NCBI GenBank assembly: GCA_022822305.1 | Contig: JAJEBY010000003.1 | Span: forward strand, 682,001-746,000 | Source: Anaerolineae bacterium | GTDB lineage: Bacteria; Chloroflexota; Anaerolineae; Aggregatilineales; Phototrophicaceae | DNA length: 64,000 bases | Direction: 5' to 3' | Shown here: positions 1-8,837 of the stretch, in pieces | Layout: the number at the start of each line of letters is the position of its first letter | Numbering within the stretch: position 1 is the stretch's first letter | Notes under the pieces: model-generated | The model's input: the letters and a program-made list of their open reading frames with translations, nothing else | Databases searched by the model: none | Told to the model about the DNA's origin: nothing | Position numbers and translations under genes: made by a program

Positions 1-957
1 TTGTTTTTCTTCCTCTTCACCTATGTGCTGAGTTCATTGATCATATTCTTCTTGCTGCGCGTATTGCCGGGCGATCCGGCCAAAGTCATCGCGGGCGGCC
101 GAGAAGCCGCGCCCGAGCAAGTCGCCGAGATTCGCGCGGAGCTGGGCTTGGACGTGCCGTTGCCCGAGCAATATCTGAGCTGGGCCGGCAATTTCCTGCG
201 CGGCGATTGGGGCAAGACCATCGCCTTCCGCGGCGCCGACAATCGCGATCTGATTCTTGAACGCAGCCGCAATTCAGCGCGGCTGGCTTTCATCGCCTTG
301 GCGCTTTCCGTGCCACTGTCCCTGGTGTTGGGCGTCATCGCCGGGCTCAGCGAGAACAAACTGCCGGATGTGCTGATTTCGCTGCTCACGCTGTCAGTCG
401 TCAGCCTGCCGGAATTCGTCACCGGTCTCTTCCTGATCAACACCGTGGCCTTGCGCTGGGGGCGAGGACCCTTGGCGTCGGCGATCGGCTGGTGGTTCCC
501 CGCCAGTTCGGCCGTGCCGGCCAATGCTTCCTTCGGCGAGATGCTGCCCGCGCTCTGGCTGCCGGCGATAGCGGCCACGCTGGTGCTGCTGGCATACATC
601 TCCCGCCTGACCCGCGCCGGCGTCATCGAAGAATTGAAGCGCGACTACGTGCGCACAGCGGCCCTCAAAGGCATCAGCCGGCGCAGCGTCATCCTGCGTC
701 ACGTCTTGCGCAACGCCCTGCTTCCCACCATCACCGTCATCGCCATCAGCATCAGCTGGCTGATCAGCGGCTTGGTGGTGATTGAATTTGTCTTTGGATT
801 CCCCGGCTTGGGCAGTCTGTTGATTGCCGCTATCGAACGGCGCGACCTGCCCCTGGTGCAGTCAATCGTGATGGTGACCGTGACCGTGGTGCTCTGCGCG
901 AATCTGTTTGCCGATGCCGCTTACGCCCTGCTGAATCCGCGCATCAAGCTGGAATGA
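1..957 (+). CDS. ABC transporter permease, OppB/DppB family, 5'-truncated by the window edge
   Basis: Inner-membrane permease of an Opp/Dpp-type importer. The visible protein begins inside what is normally the first transmembrane helix (LRVLPGDPAKV follows at once, where relatives have about ten more residues before it), so the true start lies left of base 1 and the leading TTG is probably internal. Several hydrophobic helices follow. The cytoplasmic EAA-type loop that contacts the ATPase is seen around residues 205-240 (RDYVRTAALKGISRRSVILR then HVLRNALLP), and the end LADAAYALLNPRIKLE-like is typical. The stop lies 4 bases from the convergent exporter gene. Its binding protein and partner permease must lie outside the window. 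Peptide, nickel or oligosaccharide are all possible substrates. Confidence 0.9.
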   Translation: MFFFLFTYVLSSLIIFFLLRVLPGDPAKVIAGGREAAPEQVAEIRAELGLDVPLPEQYLSWAGNFLRGDWGKTIAFRGADNRDLILERSRNSARLAFIALALSVPLSLVLGVIAGLSENKLPDVLISLLTLSVVSLPEFVTGLFLINTVALRWGRGPLASAIGWWFPASSAVPANASFGEMLPALWLPAIAATLVLLAYISRLTRAGVIEELKRDYVRTAALKGISRRSVILRHVLRNALLPTITVIAISISWLISGLVVIEFVFGFPGLGSLLIAAIERRDLPLVQSIVMVTVTVVLCANLFADAAYALLNPRIKLE

Positions 958-961
958 GGCC

Positions 962-2806
962 CTAGGCGACCGCCTCGACGAATTGCTGCCGATACAGCGC
1001 CGCGTATAATCCATCCCGCGCGAGCAATTCCGCGTGCCTCCCCATCTCGCACAGATCGCCATCGTTGATCACACAGATGACATCGGCGTTGACAATCGTG
1101 CTCAGCCGATGGGCGATGACGAAAGCGGTGCGCCCGGCCACCAGCTTCCCCAGCGCATCCTGGATCAGCGACTCCGTAAGCATATCGACGCTCGAGGTGG
1201 CTTCGTCCATGATCAAGATGCGCGGATCGGCCAGGACTGCGCGAGCGATGGCGATCAGCTGGCGTTGACCCAGCGAGAGATTGGCCCCGTCCTCCAGGAT
1301 TTCCGTATCCAGGCCATCCGGCAATTCATCCGCGAAATCATCGACATTGGCCATTTCGGCTGCCGCCCGAACATCTTCACTGCTCGAGCTCGGACGGCCG
1401 AAGCGAATATTGTCGGCGATCGTTCCTGAAAAAATCACCGGATCCTGCGACACCAGCGCCATCTGCCCGCGCAAGGACCGCTGCGCCACATCACGTACAT
1501 CAATGCCATCGATGCGCAGGCTGCCGCCGCTGACATCATAGAAACGCGCGATCAGGTTGGCGATCGAGGTCTTGCCGGCGCCGGTCGGTCCTACCAGCGC
1601 GACGGTCGTGCCCGGCGCGATATCCAGGTTGATCCGGTGCAGCACGGGCAAGCCTTCTCGATAACCGAATTCGACATCGCGGAATTCGACCCGTCCGCTC
1701 ACCGCCGGCATGTCTTGCGCGTCCGGCTTGTCGCTGACATCGGGTTCAGTCTGCAACAGGTTGATCACGCGTTCGCCGCCCGCCATGGCCGTTTGCATCG
1801 TCGCGTAGAGCTGGCTCAGCTCCTGCACCGGCAGAAAGAAGCGATTGACATAAGCCAGGAACGCGATCACCGTGCCCAGGGTCAGCGTCCCGCTCGCCAC
1901 GCTGATGCCGCCAAACAGCAGAACAATGGCCGTGGCGACGATGCTGAGGAATTCCACGGTCGGGATGAAGACGAAGGAAAGCGAAATTGCTTCAATATGG
2001 GCGTCGCGATTGGCTTGATTGACCTCGTCAAACTTGCTGGCGGTGCTTTCTTCGTTGGCGAAGGCCTGGATGACGCGTATGCCGCTGAGATTCTCCGCCA
2101 GATCGCCGATGAGATGAGCATTGCGCGCCCGCGACTTGCGGAAGGCGCGTTTGGCGCGGCGCGCGAAAACCACCGTAGCCAGGATGATCAAGGGAATGAT
2201 CGAAAAAGTGACCAGCGCCAGCTGGGCATCGAGCGACAGCATGACAATAATGATGCCCGCCAGCATCAAACTGTCGCCGGTTAAGGTGATCAGCCCTTGC
2301 GAGAGCAGCTGGTTGATGACGCCAACATCGCTGATGACGCGCGAAATGGTCACGCCCACGATGTGATTGTCGTGATAAGCCAGCGGCAGAATCTGCAGGT
2401 GACGGAAGAGCGCGCCGCGCAAATCCGCCAAGACCTTCTGCCCCACCCAGCTCAAGAGAAAGCGCTGCGTTGATGACGCCAGATACAAACCAATCAGCGC
2501 CAACAGCATTACCAGCACGATCTCGTTAAGCGCGCTTATGTCCGCATCGGCGATTGGACCGTCTATGGCGACTTTCACCAGAAAAGGCACGAGCAGCGTC
2601 AGCGCCGATGCGGTCAGCATGGCCAGGAGCGCCGCAATCATGCGGGGGGCGTAGGGCCGTATGAAAACCAACAAATGCCACAGCACCCGCAGGTTGAAGG
2701 AACGCCCCTCCACCTTGTCCGCATATTGCTCCAGTGTGCCGCGCGGCCCGCCGGAGCGGATGCCTGTCGTGCCGATTGAAAAGCCCATCCGCCAGCTACT
2801 CTCCAT
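962..2806 (-). CDS. ABC exporter half-transporter, consensus-ATPase subunit of a heterodimer
   Basis: A fused membrane/ATPase half-transporter of the MsbA/LmrA type, 614 residues. Six transmembrane helices span about residues 45-320. The ATPase domain has Walker A GPTGAGKT near residue 406, Walker B ILIMDEATSSVD with the catalytic Glu, and switch His in IAHRLST. The signature reads LSLGQ instead of LSGGQ. The ATG at 2806 overlaps the upstream stop as TGATG; a TTG one codon earlier is the alternative. It is translationally coupled to the neighbour at 2806-4590, which has the complementary defects, so the two very probably form one heterodimer. Substrate unknown: drug, lipid or peptide export are the usual roles. 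Confidence 0.92.
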   Translation of the reverse strand: MESSWRMGFSIGTTGIRSGGPRGTLEQYADKVEGRSFNLRVLWHLLVFIRPYAPRMIAALLAMLTASALTLLVPFLVKVAIDGPIADADISALNEIVLVMLLALIGLYLASSTQRFLLSWVGQKVLADLRGALFRHLQILPLAYHDNHIVGVTISRVISDVGVINQLLSQGLITLTGDSLMLAGIIIVMLSLDAQLALVTFSIIPLIILATVVFARRAKRAFRKSRARNAHLIGDLAENLSGIRVIQAFANEESTASKFDEVNQANRDAHIEAISLSFVFIPTVEFLSIVATAIVLLFGGISVASGTLTLGTVIAFLAYVNRFFLPVQELSQLYATMQTAMAGGERVINLLQTEPDVSDKPDAQDMPAVSGRVEFRDVEFGYREGLPVLHRINLDIAPGTTVALVGPTGAGKTSIANLIARFYDVSGGSLRIDGIDVRDVAQRSLRGQMALVSQDPVIFSGTIADNIRFGRPSSSSEDVRAAAEMANVDDFADELPDGLDTEILEDGANLSLGQRQLIAIARAVLADPRILIMDEATSSVDMLTESLIQDALGKLVAGRTAFVIAHRLSTIVNADVICVINDGDLCEMGRHAELLARDGLYAALYRQQFVEAVA

Positions 2807-4590
2807 CAATTCCGTAAATTGCGATCATAAATTTCGGCATATAGTCCCGACTTCCGCAAAAGCTCAGCGTGCGTACCGGCCGCGCCCACCCGTCCATCTT
2901 GCAGCACCAGCACCTTATCCGCCATGCGCACGGTGCTCAGGCGCTGCGCGATGATGAAGGAGGTGCGCCCCCGCATCAAGCGCTCCAGCGCAACCTGGAT
3001 CAAGTGTTCCGTTTCCGTATCGACGCTGGATGTGGCATCGTCTAGCAGCAGAATGCGCGGATCTTTCAATAACGCCCGGGCGATGGCGATGCGCTGTTTT
3101 TGTCCGCCGGAGAGTGTGACGCCGCGTTCTCCGACATCGGTGTCATAGCCCTGGGGCATGGCCATGATGAAGTCATGCGCTTGCGCCGCCTTGGCCGCCT
3201 CGATCACCTCCGCGTCCGTGACCGTTTCCAGGCCGAAAGCGATATTCTCACGGATGGTGGCGGCGAACAGCACCGTCTCTTGCAGCACGATCCCGATCTG
3301 GTCGCGCAGCGAGTTCAGCGTCACATCGCGAATATCATATCCGTCCACGCGGATGCGACCGCCGCTCACATCATAGAAGCGCGGGATCAAGTTGATGACG
3401 GTCGACTTGCCCGAGCCGGTTTCGCCCAAGAGCGCCACCACCTCGCCGGCGCTCGCTTCAAAATTCAGCTTATCGAGCACGCTGCGCTGATTGAAGTACG
3501 AGAACGAGACATTCTCAAAGCGCACGTTGCCTTCGATCGCTGGCAGCTGAATCGCGTCCGGGGCGTCGTTGACCTCGGATTGCGCATCGAGAATGGTATA
3601 TATCCGCTCGCCCGAAGCCGATGCCATCGCCAGCGCCGGAATAATCATGCCCAGCCGGCGCACCGGTGAAATCAACTGACCCAGGTAAGTCGTGAATGCG
3701 ACCAGCTCGCCGATGGTCAACTGATTCTCGATCACCAAGCGGCCGCCGAGCCAAATGATGACCACGGTACTCAAGCTGGCGATGAAATCCAGCAGCGGGA
3801 TATGCTGCGTCTGCACGATCACTTGCTGTCGCGCCAAGTCAAACCACTTCTGATTCTGCCGCTCGAAGCGCCCAATCTCGGCATCTTCCTGGGCGAAGGC
3901 TTTGACGATCTTGGCGCCGCGCAGATTCTGCTCCAGCACGGTGGTCATCTCCGCTAACTGATGCTGCAAATCCAGCGACAGCGGCCGGAAGAGCCGTCCG
4001 AATCTCCAGGCGACATAAGCTAGCAGCGGCATCAAGAGCATGGACAAAGTCGCCAGCAAGGGATTCATCAACAGCAGCGCAAAAAAGGTGAACAGCATCA
4101 AGCTGGAAGTCTGAAACAAGCGCAGGATCGCGCGTCCCGTCAAGAAACGAATCCGCTCGACATCGGATATGGATCGCGCCAGCAGTTGCCCGGTCTGCGC
4201 CTGATCGTGATAAGAAAAGGAAAGCGAACTCAGCTTGTCGTATATGGCGTTGCGGACATCATACGCCACGCCCTGCGACGCCACCTCGGTCCAGCGGCCC
4301 AGCACAAAATCAAATGCGCCCTTGAGCACGGTCAGCCCGATCAGTCCCGCCAGCGACCACAGCAGGATCGACATGTCTTGCCGAATGATGCCGGCATCGA
4401 TGATCCAGCGGATCGTCTGCGGAATCAATATGCTTAAGACATTGACCACCAGCGCCAAAAGGTAGACGCTGAACGCGATATTGCGATACTTCTTGAGGAA
4501 GAGAAAACTGCGCCAGAGCGAACTGCGGGGGGATTGGCTGTCAGATGTGGATTGTCGGACTGAAGCTGTTCTGCCGCTGGCTTTCTGCAC
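2806..4590 (-). CDS. ABC exporter half-transporter, degenerate-site subunit of a heterodimer
   Basis: A 594-residue membrane/ATPase fusion. The N-terminus is polar and Ser/Arg-rich (about 25 residues), followed by six transmembrane helices. The ATPase domain has Walker A GETGSGKST and a perfect LSGGQ signature, but Walker B reads ILLLDDATSSVD (Asp where the catalytic Glu belongs) and the switch motif is IAQRLST (Gln for His). These two replacements together are the known pattern of the degenerate nucleotide site in heterodimeric exporters such as TM287/288. The start is GTG at 4590. It is the first gene of a two-gene operon, and its TGA overlaps the next ATG. The divergent spacer 4591-4832 should carry its promoter. 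Confidence 0.93.
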   Translation of the reverse strand: MQKASGRTASVRQSTSDSQSPRSSLWRSFLFLKKYRNIAFSVYLLALVVNVLSILIPQTIRWIIDAGIIRQDMSILLWSLAGLIGLTVLKGAFDFVLGRWTEVASQGVAYDVRNAIYDKLSSLSFSYHDQAQTGQLLARSISDVERIRFLTGRAILRLFQTSSLMLFTFFALLLMNPLLATLSMLLMPLLAYVAWRFGRLFRPLSLDLQHQLAEMTTVLEQNLRGAKIVKAFAQEDAEIGRFERQNQKWFDLARQQVIVQTQHIPLLDFIASLSTVVIIWLGGRLVIENQLTIGELVAFTTYLGQLISPVRRLGMIIPALAMASASGERIYTILDAQSEVNDAPDAIQLPAIEGNVRFENVSFSYFNQRSVLDKLNFEASAGEVVALLGETGSGKSTVINLIPRFYDVSGGRIRVDGYDIRDVTLNSLRDQIGIVLQETVLFAATIRENIAFGLETVTDAEVIEAAKAAQAHDFIMAMPQGYDTDVGERGVTLSGGQKQRIAIARALLKDPRILLLDDATSSVDTETEHLIQVALERLMRGRTSFIIAQRLSTVRMADKVLVLQDGRVGAAGTHAELLRKSGLYAEIYDRNLRN

Positions 4591-4763
4591 GTAGATTCCG
4601 GATTCGATTACAAGTGAGCGCGCAACAACTGGGTCAATGGCATCTTGTGCCTATACCATAGCGACATTTGCCCATCCCTTAAACCCTGAGTCCTGAAACC
4701 GTTATCGAACGATATAACTTGCGCCGTTGAACTCAAGCGCCTGTGTCGCTCGACCCGCGCCCC

Positions 4764-4774
4764 TGTGCTACAAT
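4764..4774 (+). promoter_or_regulatory. Possible extended -10 promoter for the D-amino-acid oxidase operon
   Basis: The 242-bp divergent spacer 4591-4832 separates the exporter operon from the oxidase operon. It holds a TGTGC-TACAAT extended -10 sequence about 60 bases before the oxidase ATG. The matching -35 (TCGCTC at 4746-4751) is poor. The minus-strand promoter for the exporter could not be fixed. Confidence 0.35.
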
Positions 4775-4832
4775 GCGCCCAGCGTCAGATGCGCTTATTG
4801 GTCTCGGTTTTCAAACGGCAAGGGAGTATGCC

Positions 4833-5771
4833 ATGCCAGCAGCCACAGTGATTGGCAGCGGTGTCATCGGTTTATCCAGCGCTCTCATCCTGCAGCGCGC
4901 CGGTTATCGCGTGCAGATTCTCACCCGTGAACTGCCGCTCCAGACCACATCGGTCGCGGCGGGCGCCGCCTGGTCCGGCTCGGAACTCGAAGGCCAAAGC
5001 CGATCATGGGCGGCAGTCACCCTGCAGCATTTCTTCAAGCTCGCCGCAGAACCGGCCAGCGGTGTCACTCTGCAGCGCATGCGCGAGGTCTATGCCCACT
5101 CCGTCGCCGATCCCTGGTATCGCGATCTACTGCCTTTCTTCGAGCGAATCTCGGCGCAAGACCTGCAACCCGGCCTGGTTGACGGCTACGTGATGGATGT
5201 GCCGATGGTCGCGCCGCCGCTGTATTTGGCATATCTGCGCGATCAATTCCTCGCCGGCGGTGGCACACTGGAACAGCGCGACGTCTCGTCGCTGGCGGCG
5301 CTTCAAGCTGAGGCGTCGCTTCTGATCAATTGCTCCGGCGTCGGGGCGCGGGAGCTGGCGCGCGATCCGCGTGTCTATCCCATGCGCGGGCAAACCATGC
5401 TGATCGACGCGCCCAATATCACCCTCGGTTACATGAATCACGAGCGGGTGGATCATATCTTCCCCCGCAGCGACGGCGTGCTCATTGGCGGCATCAAGCG
5501 GGATGACGATTGGAATCGCCAACTCGACGCCGACGACTCCGCCGATATCATCGCGCGCACATCCAAGATCGAACCCGGCATCGCCCAGGCGCGCGCCCTG
5601 CGTCAATTTGTGGGATTGCGCCCGGGGCGCGACCAGGTCCGTCTGGAAGCGGAACAACTTTCGGAATCCTGCCGCGTGATACACAACTATGGCCACGGAT
5701 CAGTCGGCTACACGCTCTCCTGGGGCTGCGCTGAAGACGTTCTCGCGCTCGCGAAAACTACGGAGGAGTGA
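4833..5771 (+). CDS. D-amino-acid oxidase family FAD-dependent oxidoreductase
   Basis: A 312-residue flavoprotein expected to oxidise D-amino acids (or a related amine such as glycine) to imino acids, making hydrogen peroxide. The N-terminal dinucleotide fold is GSGVIGLSSALILQRAGY (residues about 8-25). The C-terminus has the family hallmark HNYGHGSVGYTLSWGCA, where the Gly-rich loop closes over FAD, and the GLRPGR segment carries the Arg expected to bind the substrate carboxylate. The ATG at 4833 was chosen because AAGGGAG sits 6 bases upstream and the FAD motif starts right after. The stop overlaps the RidA start (TGATG), which fits an enzyme whose imine product RidA would hydrolyse. The exact substrate cannot be read from the sequence. 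Confidence 0.88.
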   Translation: MPAATVIGSGVIGLSSALILQRAGYRVQILTRELPLQTTSVAAGAAWSGSELEGQSRSWAAVTLQHFFKLAAEPASGVTLQRMREVYAHSVADPWYRDLLPFFERISAQDLQPGLVDGYVMDVPMVAPPLYLAYLRDQFLAGGGTLEQRDVSSLAALQAEASLLINCSGVGARELARDPRVYPMRGQTMLIDAPNITLGYMNHERVDHIFPRSDGVLIGGIKRDDDWNRQLDADDSADIIARTSKIEPGIAQARALRQFVGLRPGRDQVRLEAEQLSESCRVIHNYGHGSVGYTLSWGCAEDVLALAKTTEE

Positions 5772-6163
5772 TGAAACGCCAAAACATCTCATCAGGCACA
5801 GCATACGAAGCGATCGCCGGGTACTCGCGCGCCGTGCGGCTGGGCAATCTCGTGCACGTCTCCGGCACCACTGCCACCGACGGCGCGACTGAGGTGGTCG
5901 GCATCGGCGACAGCGGCGCCCAGACCGAATTCATCATCAAGAAAATCGAAAAAGCGCTGCAGCAAGCCGGCGCTGAATTGAGCGATGTCGTGCGCACGCG
6001 CGTCTACCTGGTCCCCGGCGCCGATTGGGAAGCCGTCGCGGCCATGCACGGCAAGTACTTCGCGGACATCCGCCCGGCCAATACCCTGCTGTATGTGCAG
6101 GCGCTGGTCGGCGACGGCTATCTGGTGGAAATCGAAGCCGAAGCTGTAATCGCCGGCGCTTGA
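5771..6163 (+). CDS. RidA family reactive imine/enamine deaminase
   Basis: A 130-residue protein of the YjgF/YER057c/UK114 (RidA) family, trimeric enzymes that hydrolyse reactive 2-imino and enamine acids to 2-keto acids and ammonia. The family Arg that binds the substrate carboxylate is in RPANT near residue 94, followed by LLYVQALVGDGYLVEIEAEAVI at the usual C-terminal end. GGAGG at 5762-5766 lies 4 bases before the ATG, and the ATG overlaps the oxidase stop as TGATG (a GTG one codon earlier is the alternative). Coupling to a D-amino-acid oxidase suggests it clears that enzyme's imine product. Confidence 0.92.
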   Translation: MKRQNISSGTAYEAIAGYSRAVRLGNLVHVSGTTATDGATEVVGIGDSGAQTEFIIKKIEKALQQAGAELSDVVRTRVYLVPGADWEAVAAMHGKYFADIRPANTLLYVQALVGDGYLVEIEAEAVIAGA

Positions 6164-6165
6164 TC

Positions 6166-7158
6166 ATGAAGTTCAGCCTGCGCTTCAACAATGATCTTCC
6201 CGTATCCGACTATATCGCCTATGCCCAGGCTGCTGAACGCGCCGGCTTCGATCAATTCTGGGTGAGCAACGATCTCTTCTTGCGCAGCGCGCCGGTCATA
6301 TTATCCGCAGTGGCGATGGCCACCGAGCGCATCGAGATCGGTACCTGCATTCTCAATCCCTACACCATCAACCCCGCCGAAATCGCCATGTTCGCGGCCA
6401 CCCTGGACGAGCTTTCCGGCGGGCGCTTCAACCTGGGCATCTCCGCCGGCGCTGAAGACTTCATGGGTTGGCTGGGCATCGACTTCCGCTATCCGCGCAC
6501 ATTAGTCCGCGAATCGATTGTCGCCATCAACAAGCTCACGAGGAACGAGAACGCCGCGACCGATGACAAAGCCCTGCGCTGGACGGACGAAGCCTGGCTG
6601 CGCTTCGAGTCGCAGCGGCGCGTGCCGATTTATCTCGGCGCAATGAGCCCGAAGATGCTGGAAAGCATCGGCGAACTTGCCGATGGCGGCTTGCCGCTGC
6701 TCTTCCCGCCCGAGCACTTCCAGAACATCCTGCCCCATGTCCAGGCCGGCCTGACACGCGCCGGTCGCTCGCTCGATGATATCGACCTGGCGGCTTGCAT
6801 CTGGTGTTCGATTTCGGCCGATCAAGCCGCGGCCAACGCGGTCCTGGCCGATAAAATCGCTTATTACGGCCACGCCATGAGTCCGACGATATTAGAGCAG
6901 CTGGAACTGACGCGGGAAGACTTCGAGCCCATTCGGCGCGCCTGGCACATCGAAGGCGATGTCGACAAAGCGCGGGATATGGTCAACGCCAAAATGCTGC
7001 GCATCGGCATCGCCGGCACGACAGACGCCCTCATCGAACGCCTGGAGTCCCTGGTAGAATTGGGCGTGCGGCACCTGAGCTTCGGTCCGCCGCTGGGACC
7101 CGACATTCCGGCCGCCATTGCCGCCATCGGCCGCGATGTCATCCCGCGCTTTTCCTGA
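6166..7158 (+). CDS. Luciferase-like (LLM class, F420- or FMN-dependent) oxidoreductase
   Basis: A 330-residue TIM-barrel protein of the bacterial luciferase superfamily, of the branch that includes F420-dependent methylenetetrahydromethanopterin reductase-like enzymes. Family features are the AERAGFDQFWVSNDLF segment near the start, IEIGTCILNPYTINP, and LDELSGGRFNLGISAG around residues 85-100. The ATG lies 2 bases after the RidA stop; a longer upstream reading overlaps RidA and has no family sequence, so it was discarded. It is cotranscribed with the oxidase and RidA. The substrate is unknown, and the cofactor is inferred from the family and the presumed phylum. Confidence 0.87.
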   Translation: MKFSLRFNNDLPVSDYIAYAQAAERAGFDQFWVSNDLFLRSAPVILSAVAMATERIEIGTCILNPYTINPAEIAMFAATLDELSGGRFNLGISAGAEDFMGWLGIDFRYPRTLVRESIVAINKLTRNENAATDDKALRWTDEAWLRFESQRRVPIYLGAMSPKMLESIGELADGGLPLLFPPEHFQNILPHVQAGLTRAGRSLDDIDLAACIWCSISADQAAANAVLADKIAYYGHAMSPTILEQLELTREDFEPIRRAWHIEGDVDKARDMVNAKMLRIGIAGTTDALIERLESLVELGVRHLSFGPPLGPDIPAAIAAIGRDVIPRFS

Positions 7159-7220
7159 GCGCGCCGCGCCTTGTAAAATCAGCGTTACATCAATCAACTG
7201 CAGAAGGGAAGGAATCACAA

Positions 7221-8144
7221 ATGGCCGAACACTATCTGGACGACAGCATCACCCAACCATTTTGGGATAATTCGGTGACGCCGCGCCTGTCGATTGATCC
7301 GGGCGATACCGTCGTCATCGAATGCGCCGAGCCGGTGGGACAAATGACTCCCGATTCAAACGCCGATGATCTGGCGGCGCTCGATTTCGGCAAAGTCCAT
7401 GCGCTGACCGGTTCCATACATATCAACGGCGCGGCTGCCGGCGACACGCTCGAAGTTGAGATCCTCGATATGCGGCACAAAGGCTGGGGCTGGACCGGTC
7501 ATATTCCCGGCTTCGGCCTGCTGCAGGAAGATTTCGACTTCGCCTATATCCATCATTGGGCGCTCGACGGAGATACCTGCGACTTCGGCCTGAACGGCAT
7601 CCGGCTGCCCTTCGAGCCCTTCCCCGGATGCGTCGGCGTGGCCCCAGCGGAAAGCGGACGCCTCGATACTATCCCGCCGCGCTTCAACGGCGGCAATGTC
7701 GATGTCCGCGATCTGGTCATCGGCTCGACCTTCTGGCTGCCCGTGCTGGCGGACGGCGCGCTCTTCTCGACCGGCGACTGCCATAGCGCGCAGGGACAAG
7801 GCGAAGTCTGTGGCACCGCCATCGAATCCCCGATGACCGTCACCATGCGCTTCAATATCCGCAAAGACCTCCCGATCAGGGAATTGCAAATCCGCCGGCC
7901 CAGCCCGATGACGGTGACCGACAGCCAGGGCTACCACATCACCACCGCGCACGGACCCGATCTCTTTGAAAACGCCAAGAATGCCGTGCGTTATATGATC
8001 GAATGGTTGGTGAAGAATCGCGACCTAAGCGAGAGCCAGGCTTATTGTCTCTGCAGCGCCGCGGGAGATCTCAAGATTGCCGAAATCGTGGACGCGCCCA
8101 ATTGGATCGTCGCCATGCACATGCCGCTGAGCATCTTCGCGTGA
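7221..8144 (+). CDS. Acetamidase/formamidase family protein
   Basis: A 307-residue cytosolic hydrolase of the FmdA/AmdA family, which cleaves formamide, acetamide or related short amides to the acid and ammonia. Family segments seen are DPGDTVVIECAEPVGQM, HALTGSIHINGAAAGDTLEV near residues 55-75, IPGFGLL, and the metal-site region FSTGDCHSAQGQGEVCGTAIE around residues 178-198. AGAAGGGAAGGA at 7203-7214 is a strong ribosome-binding site. The 62-base gap after the luciferase-like gene leaves room for its own promoter, but none was convincing. In this context it could deacylate an amide released by the upstream oxidative steps; that is inference. Confidence 0.9.
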   Translation: MAEHYLDDSITQPFWDNSVTPRLSIDPGDTVVIECAEPVGQMTPDSNADDLAALDFGKVHALTGSIHINGAAAGDTLEVEILDMRHKGWGWTGHIPGFGLLQEDFDFAYIHHWALDGDTCDFGLNGIRLPFEPFPGCVGVAPAESGRLDTIPPRFNGGNVDVRDLVIGSTFWLPVLADGALFSTGDCHSAQGQGEVCGTAIESPMTVTMRFNIRKDLPIRELQIRRPSPMTVTDSQGYHITTAHGPDLFENAKNAVRYMIEWLVKNRDLSESQAYCLCSAAGDLKIAEIVDAPNWIVAMHMPLSIFA

Positions 8145-8171
8145 ACCATACCTGGCGCGTGCAATAGCAGC

Positions 8172-8660
8172 TTACTCGCCGCTGATGGGGGAGCGCCGCG
8201 ATTTGGCATCCGCCGCCAATTCGTCCAGCACTTTGAGCAGCTTTTTCTTTCCAAGCTTCGCGGTTTTCTTGCCGCTTGATTTGGCCAGCTTCTTCATCAG
8301 CCTTTTCGCGACCCGCTTGGCGACTTTCCTCTCGATCGTCGTCACCTGGTCGCGCAGCGACTCGAGCTCGGCATACGCGCTCGCCAACTCAGCTTCCGCG
8401 GATTCCACCCGCGCTTTCAGGCTGGCGATTTCCGCCTTCCGCGCCTGCAGATTCGCCAGCGCGGTCTCAACCAGTTGAAGCTCATCGGTCAGTTCCGCTC
8501 GCTGCTGCGCAATATCATCAGCCAAGGCCTGCAAATGCTCGCGCTCGCTGGCCAGCTTGTTGCGTTCTCTCGTCAGCAAGCCCCGGGCCGTGGCCAGGCG
8601 CTTCCGCTCCGCCTTCAATTCTTCCAGCGCGCCATCTGGCTTTAAGTCATTTTGGCTCAT
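8172..8660 (-). CDS. Hypothetical coiled-coil protein with a lysine-rich tail
   Basis: A 162-residue protein with no recognised family. Residues about 10-115 are almost continuous heptad-like, charged helix (LKAERKRLATARGLLTRER and similar runs, with Leu/Ala at regular spacing and no Pro or Gly), so a long coiled coil is expected. The C-terminal 50 residues are strongly basic (KRVAKRLMKKLAKSSGKK, KLGKKKLLK). No signal peptide or membrane segment is seen. It could bind nucleic acid or act as a structural rod. It is convergent with the formamidase gene and divergent from the next luciferase-like gene. Confidence 0.72.
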   Translation of the reverse strand: MSQNDLKPDGALEELKAERKRLATARGLLTRERNKLASEREHLQALADDIAQQRAELTDELQLVETALANLQARKAEIASLKARVESAEAELASAYAELESLRDQVTTIERKVAKRVAKRLMKKLAKSSGKKTAKLGKKKLLKVLDELAADAKSRRSPISGE

Positions 8661-8837
8661 AATCTCACTAGTTCCCGAACAACTTCAGAACTGCGCAATC
8701 ACTTATCATCATAACGCAAACCCAGCTTCATCTCAAACAAAATCTGGCAATCGGCTTAGCCCCGCCCTATCATTGTCGCCATGCTTCCGTGGGACCCGAC
8801 AACCGCACATTGAACGGCAGACGCCGAAAGGTTACCG

